From the NCBI RefSeq assembly GCF_019977235.1, contig NZ_AP024646.1:1612001-1676000 (forward strand): a stretch of DNA of 64,000 nucleotides, in the 5' to 3' direction. Below the pieces are notes generated by a model. That model searched no databases and was not told where the DNA came from. It saw only the letters and a list, made by a program, of their open reading frames with translations. The first letter of the stretch is position 1, and each line of letters begins with the position of its first letter. Shown here piece by piece: positions 17,860-26,435 of the stretch. Both the position numbers and the translations under genes were made by a program. This stretch comes from Arthrobacter sp. StoSoilB5. Lineage in GTDB: Bacteria; Actinomycetota; Actinomycetes; Actinomycetales; Micrococcaceae.

Positions 17860-19056
17860 GTGACCATTCCCGACACCAACAAACCCCTTACTATCCTGAT
17901 CGCGGCGGATACCTACCCGCCGCATTTGAACGGTGCTGCGCAGTTCGGCTATCGCCTGGCCAAGGGAATGACCGCGCGCGGACACAACGTGCACGTGTTG
18001 GCCTGCCGTCCGGACACAGGCAAGAGCTACACGGAGTTCCGTGACGAGGCCACGGTGCACCGCCTCCGCTCGCATGGAGTGTTCACCCACGAATACTTCC
18101 GCATCTGCTTCCCTTGGGAAATCAAGAAGGAAATCACCCTCCTGTTCGACAGGGTCCAACCGGACGTGGTGCACATTCAAAGCCATTACATGATTGGCGA
18201 GCACGTACTTTATGAAGCTGTAAAGCGTGGCATCAGGGTTGTTGCCACCAACCACTTCATGCCTGAAAACCTGAACCCGTTCCTGCCTTTCCCGCAGTGG
18301 TTCAAGGACATCGTGGGCCGTATCTCCTGGAAGGATATGGGCAAGGTGATGGGCCAGGCGGACGTCGTCACAACACCTACCCCTCTGGCGGCCAAGGCCA
18401 TGCACCAGCACGCGTTCCTCCGGAAGGTCCTGCCCCTGTCCAACGGCATTGACGCTGCCGCCTATGAGCTGAAGCCGGGCGAGACGATTGAACCCCACGC
18501 CAACCCCACTGTTCTTTTCGCGGGACGGCTTGCGGAAGAGAAGCACGTCAATATACTGATCGACGCTGTGGCCAAGACCCCGCGTGAACTCAACATCCAC
18601 TTGGAGATCGTTGGCGGCGGCGAAGTCCGCCCGGCCTTGGAGGCACAGGTGGCCAAGCTTGGCTTGGGGGATCGGGTGAAGTTCCTTGGACTGGCAAGCG
18701 ATGAAGAGCTGCGCGAGGCCTACATCAAGGCCGATATTTTCTGCATGCCCGGCACGGCTGAACTTCAATCGTTGGTGACGCTCGAAGCCATGTCGGCCTC
18801 CACGCCGGTGCTGTTGGCAAATGCCATGGCGCTCCCGCACTTGGTCCGCGACGGCGAAAACGGATACCTGTTCACGCCGAACGACAGCACAGAGCTCGCA
18901 GCGAAGATTACCAAGCTGGTGGAGCTTCCCGAGGACCAACTTAAGGCCATGGGCAAGGTGAGCCGCGAAATGGTGGAGCCCCACAGCATCAACGGGACAC
19001 TCCAGACGTTCGAGGACCTCTACCGGGGTGCTTCGTACGAGGACAAGGTGGTGTGA
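17860..19056 (+). CDS. Glycosyltransferase family 4 protein
   Basis: A 398-residue GT-B enzyme starting at GTG 17860 behind AGGAG. The N-terminal acceptor domain has TYPPHLNGAAQFGYRLAKGM and PDVVHIQSHYMIGEHVLY, as in PimB/MgtA-type mannosyltransferases. The C-terminal Rossmann domain has LFAGRLAEEKHVNILIDAV and the nucleotide-sugar E-x7-E motif in GTAELQSLVTLEAMSAS. It probably adds a hexose to a lipid or glycan at the inner membrane face. Donor and acceptor are unknown. A tRNA gene follows. Confidence 0.87.
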   Translation: MTIPDTNKPLTILIAADTYPPHLNGAAQFGYRLAKGMTARGHNVHVLACRPDTGKSYTEFRDEATVHRLRSHGVFTHEYFRICFPWEIKKEITLLFDRVQPDVVHIQSHYMIGEHVLYEAVKRGIRVVATNHFMPENLNPFLPFPQWFKDIVGRISWKDMGKVMGQADVVTTPTPLAAKAMHQHAFLRKVLPLSNGIDAAAYELKPGETIEPHANPTVLFAGRLAEEKHVNILIDAVAKTPRELNIHLEIVGGGEVRPALEAQVAKLGLGDRVKFLGLASDEELREAYIKADIFCMPGTAELQSLVTLEAMSASTPVLLANAMALPHLVRDGENGYLFTPNDSTELAAKITKLVELPEDQLKAMGKVSREMVEPHSINGTLQTFEDLYRGASYEDKVV

Positions 19057-19140
19057 CAAAAGCACTCTCACGCAGCTATTAGTATTGCTAGAGTGCATGT
19101 GCCCCTACTGCTGCTTCTTCAGCGGCCGGACGGGCATCAC

Positions 19141-19214
19141 GGGGCTATAGCTCAGCTGGTTAGAGCGCGGGACTCATAATCCTAAGGTCCTCGGTTCAAG
19201 TCCGAGTAGCCCTA
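19141..19214 (+). tRNA. tRNA with CAT anticodon (elongator tRNA-Met most likely)
   Basis: A 74-nt cloverleaf: acceptor GGGGCTA (19141-19147) with TAGCCCT (19207-19213, one terminal G-U pair), discriminator A, D-loop AGCTCAGCTGGTTAGAGC, anticodon loop CTCATAA, T-loop GGTTCAAGTCC. CCA is not encoded. The anticodon CAT with no C1 mismatch excludes the initiator type. A lysidine-modified tRNA-Ile2 is the alternative. A -10-like TAGAGT lies about 50 bases upstream. Confidence 0.88.
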
Positions 19215-19224
19215 CATTTACACG

Positions 19225-19270
19225 GGAGCCGTGGTTGACGTTTCAGACGTTAGCCGCGGCTCCTTTGCGT
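19225..19270 (+). terminator. Terminator after the CAT tRNA
   Basis: GGAGCCGTGG (19225-19234) pairs with CCGCGGCTCC (19254-19263) with one G-U pair, followed by TTTGCGTTT. Confidence 0.75.
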
Positions 19271-19320
19271 TTCCGGTCCCACCCTCGCCTTCATTGCGGT
19301 ACACCACCGGCGTGCGGTAT

Positions 19321-19358
19321 GTTACTCATCAGTAACTTTCTACTCGCCGGTAACTTCC
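19321..19358 (+). promoter_or_regulatory. Tandem operator-like repeats upstream of the acyl-CoA dehydrogenase
   Basis: Two head-to-tail 18-bp units, TACTCATCAGTAACTTTC (19323-19340) and TACTCGCCGGTAACTTCC (19341-19358), match at 14 positions. The first lies within the perfect inverted repeat GTTACT-CATC-AGTAAC (19321-19336). Arms of this kind are typical of TetR-family operators. The sequence sits 49 bases before the start codon. Confidence 0.55.
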
Positions 19359-19406
19359 GGGGTCATGACGTGGTGGCAGGTGGCCGCCATCCTTGAAGGA
19401 GCGCAT

Positions 19407-20597
19407 ATGTCCAACGCTGCATTCGATGCCAACAACCTCCCTTATGCCGATGGTGACTTTTACGCCTTTGAGCAATTGCTGACGGGCAAGGAGCAGGATC
19501 GCCTGGCCGAGGTTCGCCAGTTCCTGGCCCGCGAGGTCAAGCCCATCGCCGTGGACTGCTGGAACCGCGCCGAATTCCCAATGGACCTCATTCCCAAGCT
19601 CGCGGAACTCGATCTGGTCAGTCCGGTGCGCCGGCAGGGTTACTCCAATCTGTTTGCGGGCATCCTCCATGCTGAAGTGACCCGTGCCGATGCATCGATC
19701 GCCACGTTCATGGGAGTGCATGACGGCCTGTTCACGGGCTCTATCGAGGCCTTGGCCTCCCAGGAGCAGAAGGATGCCTGGCTTCCGGATATTTACTCCC
19801 TGAAGAAGATCGGCGCCTTCGGCCTGACCGAGCCCCTGGGTGGTTCAGATGTGGCCGGTGGAACCCGGACCACCGCACAGCGTGACGGGGACAGCTGGAT
19901 CCTCAATGGCGCAAAGCGCTGGATCGGCAACGCCACGTTCTCCCAATGGGTGGTCATCTACGCGCGGGATGTGGCCGACAACCAGGTCAAGGCATTCCTC
20001 GTGGACACCTCGCTCCCCGGATACTCGGCAAGCAAGATCGAGAACAAAATCTCCCTGCGTACTGTCCAGAACGCTGACATCACCCTGGACAATGTTGTGG
20101 TGCCGGACTTCTTCAAGCTGGCCAATGCCAACAGCTTCCGCGATACCAACAAGGTGCTCAAGGTCACCCGCCTTGCCGTCGCCTGGCAAGCCGTAGGGCT
20201 TCAGCTGGCCGCCTTTGATGTGGCCCGGGCCTATGCAGTGGAGCGCCGGCAGTTTGGCAGGCCCTTGGCGGCCTTCCAGCTGGTCCAGAACCAGTTGGTT
20301 CAGATCCTGGGCAATGTAGTGGCTTCAATGGGCATGATGGTCCGTTTGGCGCAGCTTGAGGATGCGGGTGCCGCAAAGGACGAGCAGTCGGCATTGGCGA
20401 AGGCATTCACTACCGCACGCATGCGTGAAAGTGTTGCCCTTGGCCGCGGCATCCTGGGCGGCAACGGCATTGTCACGGATTATGAAATGGCCAAGATCTT
20501 CTCCGACGCCGAGGCCATCTACTCCTATGAAGGCACCCACGAGATCAACACCCTGGTGACCGGGCGCGCCATCACCGGCGTGTCCGCGATCGTCTAG
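19407..20597 (+). CDS. Acyl-CoA dehydrogenase, glutaryl-CoA-dehydrogenase-like
   Basis: Start at ATG 19407, preceded by AAGGAGCGCAT; upstream in-frame codons lack a ribosome site. The 396-residue flavoenzyme has the FAD-binding FGLTEPLGGSDVAGGTRTTA and WILNGAKRWIGNA, the signature RRQFGRPLAAFQLVQ, and the catalytic glutamate in IYSYEGTHEINTLVTGRAITG. The EGTHEIN site and GRAITG ending resemble glutaryl-CoA dehydrogenase, which oxidises and decarboxylates an intermediate of lysine and tryptophan breakdown. The arginine expected for that substrate was not verified. It stands alone, converging on the M23 peptidase gene. Confidence 0.85.
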   Translation: MSNAAFDANNLPYADGDFYAFEQLLTGKEQDRLAEVRQFLAREVKPIAVDCWNRAEFPMDLIPKLAELDLVSPVRRQGYSNLFAGILHAEVTRADASIATFMGVHDGLFTGSIEALASQEQKDAWLPDIYSLKKIGAFGLTEPLGGSDVAGGTRTTAQRDGDSWILNGAKRWIGNATFSQWVVIYARDVADNQVKAFLVDTSLPGYSASKIENKISLRTVQNADITLDNVVVPDFFKLANANSFRDTNKVLKVTRLAVAWQAVGLQLAAFDVARAYAVERRQFGRPLAAFQLVQNQLVQILGNVVASMGMMVRLAQLEDAGAAKDEQSALAKAFTTARMRESVALGRGILGGNGIVTDYEMAKIFSDAEAIYSYEGTHEINTLVTGRAITGVSAIV

Positions 20598-20618
20598 CTG
20601 GTCCTTTGGCGGTGGGGA

Positions 20619-21113
20619 CTAGTCCGAAGGCAGCAGGATGGATGGTCTCAGGTCTTCCACGAATCCCAAGGGGTTGACGTAGTCCTCGCCGCGGCGGACG
20701 CCCCAATGAAGGCAGGGTGTTCCGCCGCAGTGCCCCGGCGCCAGGGAGCCAATGGGCTGGCCCTTATGTACGGAATCCCCGGGCTTCAGCTCACTCGTCA
20801 CGGGTTCAAAGCTGCTCCGGAGGCCGTCGCCATGATCGATCGTGAGAACCGGACGGTCAACAACGACGCCGGCAAAGGTCACCACGCCGTCGGCAGGCGA
20901 GGCGACCAAAGCGCCGTCGAACGCTGGCCCCAGGTCTACGCCGCGGTGCCCGCTGAGCCACGGCTTGTCCGGCGGATCGAACGTCCGAAGGACGCCGGGC
21001 TTGGGGGAGAGGGGCCAGCTCCACCGCGCCCCTGTAGGAGCGGCTGCGCCGGGGATTCCAGCCACAGTCGCGGCGAGGACGAGCAGGGAAATGGAAAGCT
21101 TCAAAATGGCCAT
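20619..21113 (-). CDS. Secreted M23-family metallopeptidase
   Basis: The start at ATG 21113 gives a clean signal peptide (MAILKLSISLLVLAATVAG, cut near AAA); ATG 21149 would add 12 residues. The 164-residue product is essentially a lone LytM domain: HRGVDLGP (zinc ligands His and Asp), ADGVVTFAG, IDHGDGLRSSFEPV and the late zinc histidine in PCLHWGVRRGEDYV. The usual H-x-H reads C-L-H, as in many actinobacterial members. It would trim peptidoglycan cross-bridges outside the cell. It is divergent from rpsB. Confidence 0.85.
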   Translation of the reverse strand: MAILKLSISLLVLAATVAGIPGAAAPTGARWSWPLSPKPGVLRTFDPPDKPWLSGHRGVDLGPAFDGALVASPADGVVTFAGVVVDRPVLTIDHGDGLRSSFEPVTSELKPGDSVHKGQPIGSLAPGHCGGTPCLHWGVRRGEDYVNPLGFVEDLRPSILLPSD

Positions 21114-21522
21114 GTGCCAAGGCTTTCCGTTGCATCTCTGCAGGGCCATCCCCGGGCTGTCCTATGTGGATAACGTCCCCGTTCGGCCGGTCAAACGACT
21201 GGTGCTGCTGTAGTACACTTGGTGGAGCAGTTTGCTGTGCCCTCAAGCTAATTCAGGAGCATGTCTCATTCAGATATGTGAGGGTCCCGAGCTGACTACG
21301 CGTATCCAGCCCTTCACCAGCGAAGCCTCTTGGCTTTAGGCTGCGGAGGATTGTGCCTCTTGCGGTCCGGTTGAGCCTTTTGGCCCCACTCCGGATGAGA
21401 AGTGCAATGGATGCCAGGAGCCGCGCCCGTCCGGGCAAAGGCTAAACAACCGTCAACTATTGGCAGGGTAAGAGCAGCCCCATGGGCTCTCTCATGAATG
21501 ACCTGCCGGAAGGAGCGTCGGC
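21114..21522 (+). promoter_or_regulatory. Leader and promoter region of rpsB
   Basis: 409 bases without a gene between the M23 peptidase and rpsB. Just before the rpsB ribosome site a hairpin is visible: AGAGCAGCCC (21471-21480) pairs with GGGCTCTCT (21484-21492) with one bulged C. Short G/C-rich inverted repeats occur earlier (CGCCCGTCCGGGC near 21424). A long structured leader would suit S2 autoregulation, but I do not recognise a named motif. Confidence 0.4.
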
Positions 21523-22371
21523 ATGCCCGTCGTAACTATGCGCCAGCTGCTTGACAGCGGCGTCCACTTTGGACACCAGACCCGTCGTTGGAACCCGAAG
21601 ATGAAGCGCTTCATCTTCACGGAGCGCAACGGCATCTACATCATCGACCTCCAGCAGTCGCTGTCCTACATCGACCGCGCCTACGAGTTCGTCAAGGCTA
21701 CTGTCGCCCACGGCGGCACCGTCCTGTTCGTCGGCACCAAGAAGCAGGCTCAGGAAGCAATTGCCGAGCAGGCTACCCGCGTTGGCCAGCCGTACGTCAA
21801 CCAGCGTTGGTTGGGCGGTATGCTCACCAACTTCCAGACCGTCGCCAAGCGTATCCAGCGCATGAAGGAACTCGAAGAGATCAACTTCGAGGACGTCGCC
21901 GGCTCCGGTTACACCAAGAAGGAGCTCCTGCTCCTCAAGCGCGAACTCACCAAGCTTGAGTCCAACCTCGGTGGTATCCGCAACCTGACCAAGGCCCCGT
22001 CTGTTCTGTGGGTTGTTGACACCAAGAAGGAACACCTTGCTGTCGACGAAGCCAAGAAGCTGAACATCCCGGTTGTTGCCATCCTGGACACCAACTGCGA
22101 CCCCGACGAAGTCGACTTCCCGATCCCGGGCAACGACGACGCCATCCGCTCCGTCAACCTGCTCACCCGCGTTGTTGCTGACGCCGTAGCTGAGGGCCTC
22201 ATCGCCCGCAACCAGCGCGCCACCGGCACCACCGAGGCTCCGGAAGAGCCGCTGGCCGAGTGGGAGCGCGAACTCCTTGAGGGCAGCAAGGCTGAAGAAG
22301 CTCCGGCCGCCGAGGCTGCTGAAGCTCCCGCTACTGAAGCTGCATCCGGCGAAGCCGAAGCAGCCAAGTAA
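21523..22371 (+). CDS. rpsB: 30S ribosomal protein S2
   Basis: A 282-residue S2 protein, starting [31 protein letters not shown], with the second signature [24 protein letters not shown]. The core ends near residue 235, followed by an Ala/Glu-rich acidic tail of about 45 residues that is typical of actinobacteria. It sits on the small-subunit head-body junction and is needed for S1 binding. It is first of the rpsB-tsf-pyrH-frr-cdsA block; AAGGAG precedes the start. Confidence 0.97.
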   Translation: MPVVTMRQLLDSGVHFGHQTRRWNPKMKRFIFTERNGIYIIDLQQSLSYIDRAYEFVKATVAHGGTVLFVGTKKQAQEAIAEQATRVGQPYVNQRWLGGMLTNFQTVAKRIQRMKELEEINFEDVAGSGYTKKELLLLKRELTKLESNLGGIRNLTKAPSVLWVVDTKKEHLAVDEAKKLNIPVVAILDTNCDPDEVDFPIPGNDDAIRSVNLLTRVVADAVAEGLIARNQRATGTTEAPEEPLAEWERELLEGSKAEEAPAAEAAEAPATEAASGEAEAAK

Positions 22372-22411
22372 ATCTGGACCTTCCCTGAGGCCGGAAACGG
22401 CAGCGGGGGTA

Positions 22412-22456
22412 ACTGACAGGATGGCGGCTCACGCGGTGGGCTGCCGTCCTGTCAGT
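22412..22456 (+). terminator. Strong rpsB-tsf intergenic hairpin (attenuator-like)
   Basis: A 17-bp stem: ACTGACAGGATGGCGGC (22412-22428) pairs with GCTGCCGTCCTGTCAGT (22440-22456), with two G-U pairs and an 11-nt loop. No T-tract follows, so it is more likely a processing site or partial attenuator than a full terminator. Confidence 0.5.
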
Positions 22457-22492
22457 CCGTAAACACACAACTTTCTAGACAGAGGGGTTCAC

Positions 22493-23329
22493 ATGGCGAA
22501 CTACACTGCTGCTGACATCAAGGCCCTGCGCGAGCGCACCGGCGCCGGCATGATGGACGTCAAGAAGGCTCTTGACGAGGCCAACGGTGACGCCGAGAAG
22601 GCCATCGAGATCATCCGCATCAAGGGCCTCAAGGGCGCTACCAAGCGCGAAGGCCGCTCCACCGCAGAGGGCCTGGTTGCTGCCAAGGTCACCGGCGGCG
22701 TGGGCGTAATGATCGAGGTCAACTGCGAGACCGACTTCGTCGCCAAGGCTGACAAGTTCATCCAGTTGGCTGACAAGGTCCTCAACGTTGCTGTCGAGTC
22801 CGGCGCTGCCGATCTCGAAACCCTGCTCGCCACCGAGGTCGACGGCAAGCCGCTGTCCGAGATCGTCATCGAAGAGGGCGCTGTCCTCGGCGAAAAGGTT
22901 GTTGTCCGCCGTATTTCCCGCGTCGAGGGCACCACGGTTGACGCCTACCTGCACAAGACCTCCAAGGACCTTCCGGCACAGGTTGGCGTTCTGTTCGCTG
23001 TTGACGGTGAAGGCGAAGCCGCTGCCACCGCCGCACACGACATCGCCGTCCACGTTGCAGCCATGGCTCCGAACTACCTGACCCGCGAAGACGTCCCGGC
23101 CGAACTCGTCGAGTCCGAGCGCCGCATCGCTGAAGAGACTGCCAAGGCTGAAGGCAAGCCCGAAGCCGCTCTCTCCAAGATTGTTGAAGGCCGCGTGACG
23201 GGCTTCTACAAGGGCGAAGTTCTGGTTGACCAGGCATTCGCCAAGGATTCCAAGAAGACTGTTGCACAGGTCCTCGAGGAAGCCGGAGTCAAGGCAACCG
23301 CAGTAACCCGTTTCCGCGTCGGAAACTAG
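22493..23329 (+). CDS. tsf: Translation elongation factor Ts
   Basis: A 278-residue guanine nucleotide exchange factor for EF-Tu. The UBA-like N-terminus (YTAADIKALRERTGAGMMDVKKALDEA) and the signature ETDFVAK (CETDFVAKADKF) are present, followed by the dimerisation domain and the end VTRFRVGN. Length and motifs are normal. It lies 121 bases after rpsB across the large hairpin and is followed by a clear terminator. Confidence 0.97.
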   Translation: MANYTAADIKALRERTGAGMMDVKKALDEANGDAEKAIEIIRIKGLKGATKREGRSTAEGLVAAKVTGGVGVMIEVNCETDFVAKADKFIQLADKVLNVAVESGAADLETLLATEVDGKPLSEIVIEEGAVLGEKVVVRRISRVEGTTVDAYLHKTSKDLPAQVGVLFAVDGEGEAAATAAHDIAVHVAAMAPNYLTREDVPAELVESERRIAEETAKAEGKPEAALSKIVEGRVTGFYKGEVLVDQAFAKDSKKTVAQVLEEAGVKATAVTRFRVGN

Positions 23330-23338
23330 TAAGTCATG

Positions 23339-23373
23339 AAAAGGGGTGGTCACTTCGGTGGCCGCCCCTTTTT
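23339..23373 (+). terminator. Terminator after tsf
   Basis: AAAAGGGGTGGTCAC (23339-23353) pairs with GTGGCCGCCCCTTTT (23358-23372) around a TTCG tetraloop, with two G-U pairs, running into T residues. Confidence 0.85.
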
Positions 23374-23402
23374 CATGCACCCGTCCGGATAGTATCTGCG
23401 CG

Positions 23403-23438
23403 GACCCACAGCACGATAATGACCCACAGCACGATAAT
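23403..23438 (+). repeat. Perfect 18-bp tandem duplication upstream of pyrH
   Basis: GACCCACAGCACGATAAT occurs twice in direct succession (23403-23420, 23421-23438), 31 bases before the pyrH start. Each unit carries GATAAT, a -10-like hexamer, so the duplication may double the promoter element. Confidence 0.8.
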
Positions 23439-23468
23439 CTAGCCAGAGTCCACCAACGGGAAGGCACC

Positions 23469-24206
23469 ATGGAAACCGTCAATACTGCAATCCAGCCCGA
23501 GAAGACCCGCCGCCGTGTACTTCTGAAACTTTCCGGCGAGGTCATCGGCGGAGGCAAGCTCGGCGTCGATCCTGAGACCGTCCGCGCTATCGCCAAGCAG
23601 ATCGCTGCTGCCGTCCCAGACGTTGAAGTAGCCATTGTGGTTGGCGGTGGAAACTTCTTCCGCGGAGCCGAACTATCCCAGAGCGGCATGGACCGGTCCC
23701 GTGCGGACTACATGGGCATGCTTGGTACGGTCATGAACTGCCTCGCGCTGCAGGACTTCCTGGAGCAAGCGGGAGTCGAAACCCGCGTCCAGAGTGCCAT
23801 CACCATGGGTCAGGTGGCTGAGGCGTATATTCCGCGCCGGGCCATTCGCCACATGGAAAAGGGCCGCGTGGTCATCTTCGGTGCTGGTGCCGGACTGCCT
23901 TACTTCTCCACGGACACAGTGGCTGCCCAGCGTGCGCTCGAAGTACACGCCGACGTCGTGCTGATGGCCAAGAGCGGAGTGGACGGCGTCTACACCGCAG
24001 ATCCCAAAAAGGATCCCTCCGCCGAAAAGCTAGATGTCCTCAGCTATGACGACGCGCTGCGCCGGGACATCCGTGTCATGGACCAGACAGCCATGACCAT
24101 GTGCAAGGACAACAATCTCTCCATGGTGGTCTTTGGCATGGAAGGCGAGGGCAACGTTACCCGCGCCATCCTGGGTGAAACGCTGGGAACCCTGGTTACT
24201 CCCTAG
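23469..24206 (+). CDS. pyrH: UMP kinase
   Basis: Start at ATG 23469 behind GGGAAGG; the open frame reaches back to 23346 through the tandem repeat and terminator, which is non-coding. The 245-residue amino-acid-kinase-fold protein has [15 protein letters not shown], the [10 protein letters not shown] loop, [16 protein letters not shown] and the [19 protein letters not shown] segment. It phosphorylates UMP to UDP in pyrimidine synthesis and in family members is regulated by GTP and UTP. Confidence 0.96.
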   Translation: METVNTAIQPEKTRRRVLLKLSGEVIGGGKLGVDPETVRAIAKQIAAAVPDVEVAIVVGGGNFFRGAELSQSGMDRSRADYMGMLGTVMNCLALQDFLEQAGVETRVQSAITMGQVAEAYIPRRAIRHMEKGRVVIFGAGAGLPYFSTDTVAAQRALEVHADVVLMAKSGVDGVYTADPKKDPSAEKLDVLSYDDALRRDIRVMDQTAMTMCKDNNLSMVVFGMEGEGNVTRAILGETLGTLVTP

Positions 24207-24232
24207 CAGCGGCTAGGATATTTCTAGGACCT

Positions 24233-24256
24233 TCCGCCCCCTGGGGCGGATCTTTA
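24233..24256 (+). terminator. Hairpin between pyrH and frr
   Basis: TCCGCCCC (24233-24240) and GGGGCGGA (24243-24250) form a perfect stem followed by TCTTTA. It is short, and may act as an attenuator. Confidence 0.5.
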
Positions 24257-24323
24257 CTGTGCATTCCTGTAACGTGCATTGCCGCCCGCAGTTGGGCAGC
24301 GACTATTTTCTGAGGAGAAACCC

Positions 24324-24881
24324 GTGATCGAAGAGACCTTGCTCGAAGCCGGCGAGAAGATGGACAAGGCGGTTGAGGTAGCCAAGGAAGATTTCGCCTC
24401 GATCCGTACGGGCCGGGCCAACCCCGGGCTCTACAACAAGGTGATCGTGGAGTACTACGGCACCCCCACTCCGCTGCAGCAGCTTGCATCCTTTGCAGTG
24501 CCGGACGCACGGACCATCCTCATCACGCCGTACGACAAGACGGCCCTGCGCGACATCGAGAAAGCCTTGAGCGACTCTGAGGTTGGCGCCAACCCCTCCA
24601 ACGACGGCAACATCATCCGCGTCACTATCCCGGAGCTCACCAAGGAGCGCCGTAAGGAATACGTCAAGATCGTCAAGGGCAAGGGTGAGGACGCCAAGGT
24701 CTCCATCCGAAGCATCCGCCGCAAGGCCAAGGACGCAATCGACAAGTTCGTCAAGGACGGTGACGCCGGCGAGGACGAAGGTTCACGCGGTGAGAAGGAA
24801 CTCGACGCCATCACCAAGCAGCACGTCGACAGCATTGACGAACTGCTCAAGCGCAAGGAAGCCGAGCTGCTCGAGGTCTAA
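24324..24881 (+). CDS. frr: Ribosome recycling factor
   Basis: Start at GTG 24324 after GAGGAGAAACCC; this gives 185 residues, the standard length. Motifs: DFASIRTGRANPGLYNKVIVEYYGTPTPLQQLA, NPSNDGNIIRVTIPELTKERRKEYVK and the C-terminal helix LLKRKEAELLEV. With EF-G it splits post-termination ribosomes. The stop overlaps the cdsA start (TAATG). Confidence 0.97.
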   Translation: MIEETLLEAGEKMDKAVEVAKEDFASIRTGRANPGLYNKVIVEYYGTPTPLQQLASFAVPDARTILITPYDKTALRDIEKALSDSEVGANPSNDGNIIRVTIPELTKERRKEYVKIVKGKGEDAKVSIRSIRRKAKDAIDKFVKDGDAGEDEGSRGEKELDAITKQHVDSIDELLKRKEAELLEV

Positions 24882-25816
24882 TGAACCAGGCAGAGCCGGC
24901 ACCCGCCGGGCGGGTCCCGACACGCGACACGAGCAAACGCGTCAGGCGTCTGCGGGGGAACCCGACGCCGAAGGCTGGCCGGAATCTTCCGGCTGCCATC
25001 GGCGTCGGGCTTGCCATGCTTTTCGCGGTTCTTGGGGGGCTGCTGTTCCTTCCGCTCGGGTTCGTCCTTCTCACCACATCTTTTGCGGTGTTGGGAGCTT
25101 GGGAAGTCTTCAGGGCCCTGGAAGCCCAGGGAACCAGAATGCCGATCATCCCTGTGATGATCGGAACCCTGGTGATGCCGGTTTCCGCCTACTTTGGCGG
25201 TTTGGAAGGTTTGCTGTTCACCATGACGGCAAGCTGCGTCGCTGTGCTCCTGTGGCGGTCCATTGAGAGTGCCGCAGGTGCCCCCCGCAGCGTCTTCGCG
25301 GGGGTGTTCACTCTCGCCTGGATACCGTTCCTGATCAGCTTCGCCGCACTTCCGCTCCATGCAAGCGGCGGCGCGACTCCGGTGGGCCTATGGCCGGACG
25401 GCATTCCAGGGGGAGCCTGGGAGATTGCCACCATGCTGCTCCTGGTCGTATCGAATGACACGTTCGGCTACATCGTGGGCGCATCTTTCGGGAAGCACCC
25501 CATGGCGCCGAAAATCAGTCCCAAGAAGTCCTGGGAAGGATTTGCGGGTTCTGTCGGGGGCGCCATGATCATTGGCGTTCTCGCATGTGTCCTCTTTTTG
25601 GACAAACCGTGGTGGGTGGGCCTGGTGCTGGCTACCGGCATGGTTGCTGCGTCGACGGCGGGAGACCTCGCCGAGTCCATGGTCAAGCGCGAACTTGGCG
25701 TCAAGGATATGAGCAGCATTCTTCCTGGCCACGGCGGCGTCATGGACCGCTTGGACTCGATTGTCTTCGCGGCTCCTGTAGCCTATGTTCTGTTCGCGCT
25801 GCTGAGCGGCGTCTGA
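24881..25816 (+). CDS. cdsA: Phosphatidate cytidylyltransferase
   Basis: A 311-residue membrane protein making CDP-diacylglycerol from phosphatidate and CTP. After a basic cytoplasmic N-terminus there are about seven membrane segments. The family signature is intact near the end (VKRELGVKDMSSILPGHGG, then DRLDS), and ISPKKSWEGFAGS is present. The start overlaps the frr stop, so it is translationally coupled. Its product feeds the CDP-alcohol enzyme and, indirectly, the MprF-like enzyme elsewhere in this window. Confidence 0.95.
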   Translation: MNQAEPAPAGRVPTRDTSKRVRRLRGNPTPKAGRNLPAAIGVGLAMLFAVLGGLLFLPLGFVLLTTSFAVLGAWEVFRALEAQGTRMPIIPVMIGTLVMPVSAYFGGLEGLLFTMTASCVAVLLWRSIESAAGAPRSVFAGVFTLAWIPFLISFAALPLHASGGATPVGLWPDGIPGGAWEIATMLLLVVSNDTFGYIVGASFGKHPMAPKISPKKSWEGFAGSVGGAMIIGVLACVLFLDKPWWVGLVLATGMVAASTAGDLAESMVKRELGVKDMSSILPGHGGVMDRLDSIVFAAPVAYVLFALLSGV

Positions 25817-25838
25817 CAACCCCGATGAAGGAAAATTA

Positions 25839-26423
25839 GTGGCTTTGGATATTCGTCGCCAGATTCCCGCAACGTTCGAACGCGTGGAGCGCAGCAAGTA
25901 CGGCTACAACGCCAAGCAAGTGGATGCGTTCCTCAGCCGTGCCAGGACCTCTTTCGAGAACCCGGTGGGCGCCCCTGACCAAGTGACCAGCACGGACGTT
26001 CGCGACGTAGCTTTTGACCCCGTCAAGGGTGGGTACGACGCCAACAGCGTTGACGCCGCCTTGGACCGCCTCGAAGACGCATTCGCACGCCGGGAACGGG
26101 ACGAGCTCATCAGCCAGCAGGGCGAGGAAGCCTGGCTGCGGCAGATCGGTAAGTTGTCCGGCATCCTTCGCGGCCGGCTGCACCGGCCCGACGGCGAACG
26201 TTTCCGCCGCCCGGCCAAGAAGAAGGCTCGCAGCTACAACGTCCAGGATGTGGATGCACTCTGCGCCGAACTCATTGGCTACCTTGAGCACGATCAGCCC
26301 CTCAGCGTGGACACCGTCCGCCGCGCCGTCTTCCGCGCGGCCAAGGGTGACCAGGGCTACGAAGAAGCCCAGGTGGATGCATTCCTTGACCGGGTGGTTG
26401 AACTGATGGCGGCCATCGACTAA
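25839..26423 (+). CDS. Protein of four DivIVA-like repeat units
   Basis: Start at GTG 25839 after GAAGGAAA. The 194 residues divide into four units, each with a glycine/tyrosine turn followed by V-D-A and a helix: YGYNAKQVDAFLSRA, GGYDANSVDAALDRLEDAF, RSYNVQDVDALCAELIGYL and QGYEEAQVDAFLDRVVELM. This is the short DivI1A-type element found at the membrane-binding end of DivIVA/Wag31, but there is no long coiled coil. It follows cdsA by 22 bases. A polar or septal membrane adaptor is plausible but unproven. Confidence 0.7.
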   Translation: MALDIRRQIPATFERVERSKYGYNAKQVDAFLSRARTSFENPVGAPDQVTSTDVRDVAFDPVKGGYDANSVDAALDRLEDAFARRERDELISQQGEEAWLRQIGKLSGILRGRLHRPDGERFRRPAKKKARSYNVQDVDALCAELIGYLEHDQPLSVDTVRRAVFRAAKGDQGYEEAQVDAFLDRVVELMAAID

Positions 26424-26435
26424 GAAGGCCCGAAA

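Noticed and set aside
17845..19098. 417-codon antisense frame over the glycosyltransferase gene
   Set aside because: Shadow of a GC-rich gene; composition of histidine, valine and leucine runs is typical of reverse-frame artefacts.
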